NCBI GenBank assembly: GCA_964058805.1
Contig: CAXKVV010000374.1
Location: forward strand, 1-26,713
DNA: 26,713 nucleotides
From: Schoenoplectus triqueter
Taxonomy: Eukaryota; Streptophyta; Magnoliopsida; Poales; Cyperaceae
Reading direction: 5' to 3'
Part shown: positions 19,992 to 26,713 of the stretch, in pieces
Position numbering within the stretch: position 1 is the first letter of the stretch
Layout of the letters: the number at the start of each line of letters is the position of its first letter
The notes under the pieces: model-generated
Database searches by the model: none
The model's input: the letters and a program-made list of their open reading frames with translations, nothing else
Told to the model about the DNA's origin: nothing
Program-made: the position numbers and the translations under genes

Positions 19992-21670
19992 GTACTTGAT
20001 ATAATTTGTCACTGGAAGACTTACTTGCCACCTTAGAAGTATTCAATGGCAAAAAATGGCGAAAACCATGATATATAGCAGCTTTATGGAGTTCTATAAA
20101 GTATGATATCTTAATGTTTATTGTAAATACTTAGATATAGAGCTGAAAACTTGTCACCATTGTGCCATATGGGAACCTTAGTCTGTAAATACCAAACTAT
20201 TCTTAGTTTATCCTTATTTTGTGATATATAATGTTCAATTTTGTTCTCTCCAGGCTTTGAATTGTGTGATTGATATGTTATAATTATAAATATAACTGGT
20301 TCAAGCCCACTCATGGGCTAAGCCAGTTTGTGTTTAATACTTTAATTTAAGGAAAAAAAATAGCAGATACCTACAAAAATTCAACAAAAGCCCCTCATTT
20401 ACCAGAAAATGCCTAAAAAATCAGAAATTTATCAAAAACGGAATTGACAAAAAAAACCAATCTCAGCTGAGATATTTGTTTCCCGATTTGATAATCACAA
20501 AAGCATCTTCATTAATGTAAAATTAAAAATCTTTCAAATTAGCACGCTGTAGGCTAATTTTGTCATTAGCAACTACAAAAAGCCCAGTGAGCAGAAATGT
20601 GCACCTTATCATGTTAATTCCAAAATAACTTTGCAACAACATACATATTCATAAGAATTAAGACTGCCAGCTGGATCAAAATAATGCAAAGAGAGAGACA
20701 TTATTTGATTGCCATTTTATGCTGAGACGTCAGAGAAGTTATAAAATTGCCATTAGATGCTGAGACAGAAAGTTATAAAGTGATGGGTATTTTTCAATCG
20801 GGTAACATTCTCCGGTGTTGACCTGTAAAATCAATGGCATGCTCAAAATTTCCTTCTTATAGCCCCAATAATTTTTTGAACATACACCCAGGAATGCCTA
20901 TGCTTTCCTGGTCTCGATTTTTTTTTAATTCATTTTATAGACATAACCTTTTAAAATTAAGAAATACAATTATTATTAATATGAAGCTGTATAATTTATT
21001 TTTCTCATATCACGAGTAAAAGAAACTTACACCATTTGATGTTTTGTTGTCTTCATCTTTTCTGAAAAATGGCAAATTAAAATATCTAACCCAACTCAAC
21101 GATCAGATCAATGGAACAGAACGATGTAATAAACTTGCTATATCTCTCGAGACATTACATAGCATTTTCCATATATCAACACCATGCTCGAACTTTTTCT
21201 GATCAGAAAAGCAAAGACCATTAAACTGAAAAGGAATCAAAACTTTAGTTTCCAAGTTGCAACGTCCTAACTGAGAAATTATAAAGAAGGAAAAAAATGA
21301 AAGAAAATAAAAATAAGATATTATATAATATAATTGTCTTCCTTTTATTTTATTTTTAAGTGGTATTACAATAAAATGTCACCGATTTTCATTAAAACCA
21401 TATCATACATCAACATAACACCATCCAGAGTGGGGTACATCTTCCCTTATTCACAGAAAGTGCATTTTATCTCCTTAATTAACACAAATGTTAAACAATT
21501 GGTTCAACTTAATTAATATTCGGAACATATATAGTACATGGCGATCCAAGAAAAGAAAGAAATCATTACAAGACAAGGCATTAAGGAATTTTAATCTCAT
21601 GCGTGCGAGTCTTCCAAATAGCAATTATCATAATCGATCGACACGTTGATCATCAACATGTACATGAAAT
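19992..21670. other. AT-rich intergenic stretch with small repeats
   Basis: No gene recognised. An imperfect hairpin lies at 20294-20328 (AACTGG...AGCCCA / TGGGCT...CCAGTT). A local tandem duplication near 20709-20780 repeats ATTGCCATT-ATGCTGAGAC...AGTTATAAA. Confidence 0.5.
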
Positions 21671-22201
21671 TTAATGGCACTTGATAGGCTGAAAGTTACC
21701 TTGTATGCTGCTATTTTGAGATGTGATTAGTTGCAAGTTCAGTTTGCACTGGTAAGACAGATGCGTATGATCATCATCTCCGTAGGTATGTATTCCTTTA
21801 AGCCTAATTATCAAGTCAAAGTATCCCGTCTCATTCGATCTGCGAAAGTCATCAATGCCGCTGCTTCCGAGACTTACAACGGAGGTGCCGCTTCTGGTGA
21901 AGTTAAACCGGTGTGTCCTTGTTGGCATCAGCCTCAAGTCTCCGAGCAGTTCTAGCGAGTCAAATTTGGCAGTGTTGTAATAGCAATCAACTTCCAAATC
22001 ATGATAGTTTGTTATGTACCAAACGACATTGTGGATGCTCATGGTAAATGTGATATTATAGGATAAAGAAGAAATTGAGTTTGCAGCCAGGTCGAAGCGC
22101 ATCAGATTAGCATTTGTACAGTTTTTATTATAAATAATAATTATTAAATTAATATTATTAAATATAAGAGTGATAACGGTGGAAGTGCAAAAATACGAAT
22201 C
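21671..22201 (-). pseudogene. NDR1/HIN1-like (NHL) protein, 3' part only
   Basis: A minus-strand open frame ends at TAA 21671-21673. The last ~150 residues match the NHL/LEA_2 layout: NANLMRFDL, SSLSYNITFTMSIHN, LEVDCYYNTAKFDS, GTSVVSLGSSG, SNETGYFDLIIRLKG, YQCKLNLQL and the terminal GNFQPIKC. NHL proteins are type-II plasma-membrane proteins; the cytosolic tail and transmembrane helix that should come first are absent, because the upstream side runs into the GC palindrome cluster at 22206. The surviving frame has no stops, so truncation is recent or the remainder is still translated. A second, more decayed copy is at 16944-17216. Confidence 0.8.
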
Positions 22202-22205
22202 GTAA

Positions 22206-22294
22206 CGCGCCACTGCCATTGGCGCGGGTGAAACGCGCCACTGGCAGTGGCGCGTTTCACCCGTATATATTTCACCGCGCAGCGCATCTGCGCG
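22206..22294. repeat. Three consecutive GC-rich palindromes (probable element terminus)
   Basis: Three hairpins in under 90 bp: 22206-22226 (CGCGCCA / TGGCGCG, 7-bp spacer), 22226-22262 (perfect 18-bp arms GGGTGAAACGCGCCACTG and its complement, 1-base spacer G), and 22276-22294 (CGCGCAG / CTGCGCG, 5-base spacer). The block is CpG-dense in AT-rich DNA and starts exactly where NHL coding sequence is lost. Confidence 0.85.
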
Positions 22295-22303
22295 TTGTTG
22301 ACA

Positions 22304-22464
22304 GGAGAGAGAAAGAGAGAAACGAAAAGAGAGAGGAAGAGAGGAAGAGAGAGGAAGAGAGAGGAAGAGAGGAAGAGAGAGGAAGAGAGAGGAAGAGAGG
22401 AAGAGAGAGGAAGAGAGAGGAAGAGAGAGGAAGAGAGAAAGAGAGGAAGAGAGAGGAAGAGAAC
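22304..22464 (+). repeat. (GA)-rich purine tract
   Basis: About 160 bases that are almost wholly purine on the plus strand (a C near 22323 is the one clear exception), built of GAGAGGAA-type units. Open frames over it on either strand (Ser/Leu/Phe-rich or Arg/Glu-rich) are artefacts of the repeat. Confidence 0.9.
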
Positions 22465-22529
22465 CGGAGGAAAAAAAACGCACGCTAGCATTTCTGTGGA
22501 TTTTGCAATTAAAGGTAATTTTTTATAAA

Positions 22530-23795
22530 TATTATTTAATTGTATAGATTATTTAAAATTTAATTTAATTGTGTAGATTAATTGTAATTTAATTTAATTA
22601 TGTAGATTAATTATAATTTAATTTAATTTAATTGTGTAGATTAATTATAATTTAATCTAATTATGTAGATTAATTATAATTTAAACGTGAAATTATGTAG
22701 ATTAATTATAATTTAATTTAATTTAATTGTGTAGATTAATTATAATTTAATTTAATTATATAGATTAATTATAATTTAATTTAATTGTGTAGATTAATTG
22801 TAATTTAATTTAATTGTGTAGATTAATTATAACTAAATTTAATTATGTAGATTAATTATAATTTAATTTAATTATGTAGATTAATTATAATTTAATTTAA
22901 TTTAATTGTGTACATTATTTATAATTTAATTTAATTATGTAGATTAATTGTAATTTAATTTAATTGTGTAGATTAATTATAACTTAATTTAATTATGTAG
23001 ATTAATTATAATTTAATTTAATTATGTAGATTAATTATAATTTAATTTAATTTAATTGTGTAGATTAATTATAATTTAATTTAATTGTGTAGATTAATTA
23101 TAATTTAATTTAATTGTGTAGATTAATTATAACTTAATTTAATTATGTAGATTAATTATAATTTAATTTAATTTAATTGTGTAGATTAATTATAATTTAA
23201 TTTAATTATATAGATTAATTAGAATTTAATTTAATTGTGTAGATTAATTGTAATTTAATTTAATTGTGTAGATTAATTATAACTTAATTTAATTATGTAG
23301 ATTAATTATAATTTAATTTAATTTAATTGTGTAGATTAATTATAATTTAATTTAATTATATAGATTAATTAGAATTTAATTTAATTGTGTAGATTAATTG
23401 TAATTTAATTTAATTGTGTAGATTAATTATAACTTAATTTAATTATGTAGATTAATTATAATTTAATTTAATTATGTAGATTAATTATAATTTAATTTAA
23501 TTTAATTATGTAGATTAATTATAATTTAATTTAATTTAATTGTGTAGATTAATTATAATTTAATTTAATTGTGTAGAATAATTGTATATTAATTTAATTA
23601 TGTAGATTAATTATAACTTAATTTAATTATGTAGATTAATTATAATTTAATTTAATTGTGTAGATTAATTGTAATTTAATTTAATTATGTAGATTAATTA
23701 TAATTTAATTTAATTGTGTAGATTAATTATAATTTAATTTAATTGTGTAGATTAATTATAATTTAATTTAATTGTGTAGATTAATTGTAGAATTT
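22530..23795. repeat. 29-bp AT-rich minisatellite with 150-bp higher-order repeat
   Basis: Roughly 40 units of a 29-bp motif (GTGTAGATTAATTATAATTT plus TAATTTAAT), with 34-bp variants carrying an extra TTTAA. Variants differ at fixed places (GTGTAG / ATGTAG / ATATAG; TTATAA / TTGTAA / TTAGAA). The block containing ATATAG recurs at 22757, 23207 and 23357, so the spacing is 450 and 150 bp, i.e. four 29-bp units plus one 34-bp unit form a 150-bp higher-order repeat. Confidence 0.93.
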
Positions 23796-23822
23796 ATTGT
23801 AGAATTTATTGTAGAATTTATT
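23785..23822. repeat. 12-bp triplicate (TTGTAGAATTTA)
   Basis: Three direct copies at 23785, 23797 and 23809, immediately after the minisatellite, formed from its last unit. Confidence 0.85.
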
Positions 23823-23906
23823 GTTTATTTAATTATATGATAGATAGATTAAAAATGAAGTACAATAATTATAAATTAATTATGAAATGAATTTTTTTAC
23901 TAGATA

Positions 23907-26712
23907 ATGGCAGGCGAGCAACGAGATGAGAATATCATAATTTATCTCCCTGAAGACAAACATCGGACACATTATAGTCAGGCACAGGTACATTATATTC
24001 TTAAAAATAATAATAAAATACATATATACGAGAAGCTAATTATGAAATGAAAATTACAGAGAGATAACAATATCATTCGTTTCCGCACTCACCGTCCCAC
24101 GATACCATACATATCGCACATTCAGAGTAGGTTGCGAGTTATGGGATTTCTTCATCTCGCCAGATTGCGTGAGATTTATGTCCAAGAAGCGGAAGCCCGT
24201 AACTTAAAGATTGATACGGGTTTATTGAGCGCGTTGATAGAGTTTTGGAGGCCAGAAACTCATACATTTCACTTCACTTTTGGCGAGATGACCGTGACTC
24301 TAGAGGTAAATAATAAAATATTATTAATTTAACTACAAAATTAAAAGGATGGAATAGTAATATAATTGTTTTTAGGACGTCGCATGTCTGTGGGGTTTAT
24401 CCACCATTGGTGAGCCGGTGATTGGATATACTGATGGAGATTTTTCAGCATACATCCGTCAGTTATTTGGGCAGGATGATATATCAGCATTCTGCAAAGA
24501 TGGGAGGTAATTTAGTAAACTGTACAAAAATTTTAATTTTTTTCGTTCACAAACTGTGATTAAGCTAAATATAAAATTTTACAGGCGTTCTATTTCCCTA
24601 CGAGAGTTACGGTCCCACTTTGATCACGCTCCAGAGGCAGACGATCAGCAGGGTCTTAATCAATATGTGATCGGTTTTGCTTTGGAGTTGGCGGGGTGTA
24701 TCATGTTCCCCGACAACAGTGGAGTCTCAGTACCGGCGTTTCTTCTGCCGATTTTGACGGTAAGTATTTTAAGGATTTTAAAATAATTTATGTTTCATAA
24801 TTAAATATTTTTATTACTAATATTTAATTTACAGGAAGATTTACAATTCGGTAGGAGAAGAAATTGGGGCGCTGCGGTACTTGGTTATTTATATCGGCGT
24901 CTTGATGTGGCATGCCAAGGACTGACGAGGAGTATTGGTGGTCCGTGGCTTTTGTTGTTATTGTGGAGTTGGACGCGTTTGCCCCCAGCTCGTCCATTAC
25001 CTGCCTCAAATGCATTCATTTTCAGTGACTGGGGTACACCGGACCGTGATAGTTGTGCGCCTTTTGGCAGGTAATAATTTAATTTAAAAATAATCAATCA
25101 ATCGATGAAAATATATGTGTAATCACTAATTATAATTTGAACTGATAATAGGAAATGGACGCTTGATAAGAACAGATACCTCAATCCGTCACACGTCGGT
25201 GTGAAGTACGTGAGGGATCAGTTGATTATGCTGCCGCACACGCATATCAATTGGAGGCCGTACGAGTCTGTTCGTCACTTATTGCCGACATGCGTAGACG
25301 ACTCTATGGACTCGTATACATGTCGGCTTCCACTTATTTACTTTCCGATAGTAGAGTGGTACTATCCGGATCGGGTGAGGCGACAGTTCGGCTTACTTCA
25401 GGCAGTACCGCCTCCACTTCCCGAGGTATTCTACCATTTATAATTTTTATATGTATTATTTCTTATACTAATTATTTGCACAATTATACTAACTAATTTT
25501 ACAGGCATTTCTGGAGGAGCATCAGAAATTATCTGCGCTTGGATTCAAGAAAAAAAATATGAACTGGAGACAATATCATCAGGCGTATGTAGACATATGG
25601 AATGAGCTTCCTCCACGAGACCCGGATGAAGAAGAGTGGGATGCGGAGGACTATAGGAGGTATCGACGGTGGTATGATTTATATGGAGCCGCTAGCGCTC
25701 CACTTGATCTGAGTGATGTCGTACCTCCTGCACCTTCAGCAGCGGAGATCCCTGACATTGGCTACATTCCTCACGTACCTCACAGACAGCGCACGGTATA
25801 TTAAAATTTATAAAATTTATATATCTATATGCACTATTCGGTAATAAGTAATATGTGTTATGTAATATGTGTTATGTAATTATTGTATAACAGATTGCTA
25901 GAGTTACAAAGAGTGCGCTGAAGGCGGTCCGATGGGCGGTCACTAGGGGATGGAGACGGTTTGGCAAGATTTCGCTCGCCGATTGCAAGGGGCATTTTGA
26001 GGATGCAGGCATGTCTCATAAGATGGACGAGCTTCTTACTGCGGCGGGATTACCCACAGATATTGATGCTATTCCGGATTCGACGGGTGATACTGAGAGT
26101 GCACCGACTCCATCCACTACTCATCCGCCGCATTTTCCTTATGAGACTGCTGACTTCACGTCTCTCCTCGACAACGTAAGTACTGTATACCTTGATTTCA
26201 ATGATTTGAATTGTATTAATAGCATAATTTAAATAATTTAAACTGTATTAACAGATGGCTGAGAACTACGATTGGAACGAAGTTATGGCTAGGTTGTCTG
26301 TTGAGTTTCCTGATCCATCGGGTGCACAGTTCTCGGATCCATTCGGCACTCAGCATTTTTCACAGACCCAGCAGATGCCGATGGATCATGTACCGCAATG
26401 GGATCCGCAGTACGGCCAACATTATGATCCAGCCCAGTATGGTTATCCTTCTGGGCCTGGAGAGTCATCGCATATCCAGGATGATGCTGCAGAGCCTGTA
26501 CAGACACGAGATTTCACTCCACTTGCTCATGGTCGGGAGCAGCGTGACGTACATCCGCCTCCTCGATATACACCTAGCGTGGTTAGTTGTTTATTCTACA
26601 ACTTAGTAAATATTAAATGTTTACAAAAAATAAGCAGCTCACTGATATACCGTCTTTATTTTTACAGACACGTCCGAGAGCACGTCGATATGTTAGGCGT
26701 CGTCAGGAGTAG
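23907..26712 (+). CDS. Plant mobile domain (PMD / MAIN-like) protein, complete 10-exon gene
   Basis: Exons 23907-23987, 24060-24305, 24376-24506, 24585-24759, 24835-25070, 25152-25425, 25505-25795, 25894-26175, 26255-26581 and 26668-26712. All junctions are GT-AG and in phase, giving 695 aa and stop TAG 26710-26712. The PMD (PF10536) core shows [21 protein letters not shown] (89-109) followed by DVACLWGL (110-117), [10 protein letters not shown] (187-196), [12 protein letters not shown] (246-257), WRPY (324-327) and PDRVRRQFG (362-370). An acidic DPDEEEWD block follows, then a Gln/Pro/Tyr-rich tail and a basic [13 protein letters not shown] end. Genic relatives MAIN and MAIL1 act in the nucleus with PP7-type phosphatases in meristem maintenance and transposon silencing; many other copies ride on transposons. 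The minisatellite directly upstream suggests the latter. No stop, frameshift or transposase seen. Confidence 0.92.
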
Positions 26713-26713
26713 T

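Noticed and set aside
22144..22528. Ser/Leu/Phe-rich minus-strand and Arg/Glu-rich plus-strand open frames
   Set aside because: They are translations of the (GA)n tract; stops are simply absent from the repeat.
22530..23795. CRISPR-like regularly spaced repeat
   Set aside because: There are no unique spacers: the whole unit repeats in tandem, and the context is a plant nuclear genome.

Overview
The window is plant nuclear DNA. It is AT-rich, its genes are broken by many short AT-rich GT-AG introns, and the recognisable families are plant ones: a THO6/DWA1 WD40 protein, NDR1/HIN1-like (NHL) proteins, a CUL1-type cullin remnant, a plant mobile domain (PMD/MAIN-like) protein, a DUF659-type hAT transposase and a long LTR. 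The species cannot be named from sequence alone; a eudicot or other non-grass angiosperm fits. No rRNA, tRNA, CRISPR array or bacterial-type signal was seen.

Layout. 1-2.3 kb: the 3' part of an unidentified plus-strand gene (AT-hook-like exon at 3-143, probable last exon near 2171-2313). 2.55-3.0 kb: a fold-back MITE set between (TA)n tracts. 3.16-6.18 kb, minus strand: a complete 13-exon THO6/DWA1 gene; every exon phase joins to give 421 aa, including a WDxR (DWD-box) ending. 6.2-7.7 kb: AT-rich DNA with a possible LTR remnant. 7.74-16.25 kb: a complete but dead hAT transposon with 8-bp target duplication ATTTAGAC and CATAG...CTATG ends. A 4.73-kb solo-LTR-like insertion (TG...CA ends, 5-bp duplication GCCGA) sits inside its transposase. 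16.25-16.6 kb, minus strand: the first coding exon of a small conserved plant gene that the hAT element abuts. 16.9-17.2 kb: a frameshifted NHL pseudogene. 19.6-20.0 kb: a three-exon CUL1-like fragment with a stop codon. 21.67-22.2 kb, minus strand: the 3' half of an NHL gene, cut off at three GC-rich palindromes. From there a (GA)n tract, a 1.26-kb AT-rich minisatellite with 150-bp higher-order structure, and an intact 10-exon PMD gene (695 aa) run to the window edge.

How it fits together. Only THO6/DWA1 and the PMD gene look intact. The first is an mRNA-export / CUL4-receptor housekeeping gene. The second has the features of a transposon-borne or recently transposed MAIN-like gene. The rest is a layered record of insertions: solo LTR into hAT, hAT next to or into a host gene, a palindrome-bordered PMD unit into or beside an NHL gene, plus decayed duplicates. 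The best candidate for something under-described is the 22.2-26.7 kb unit: palindrome cluster, purine tract, higher-order minisatellite, then the PMD gene.
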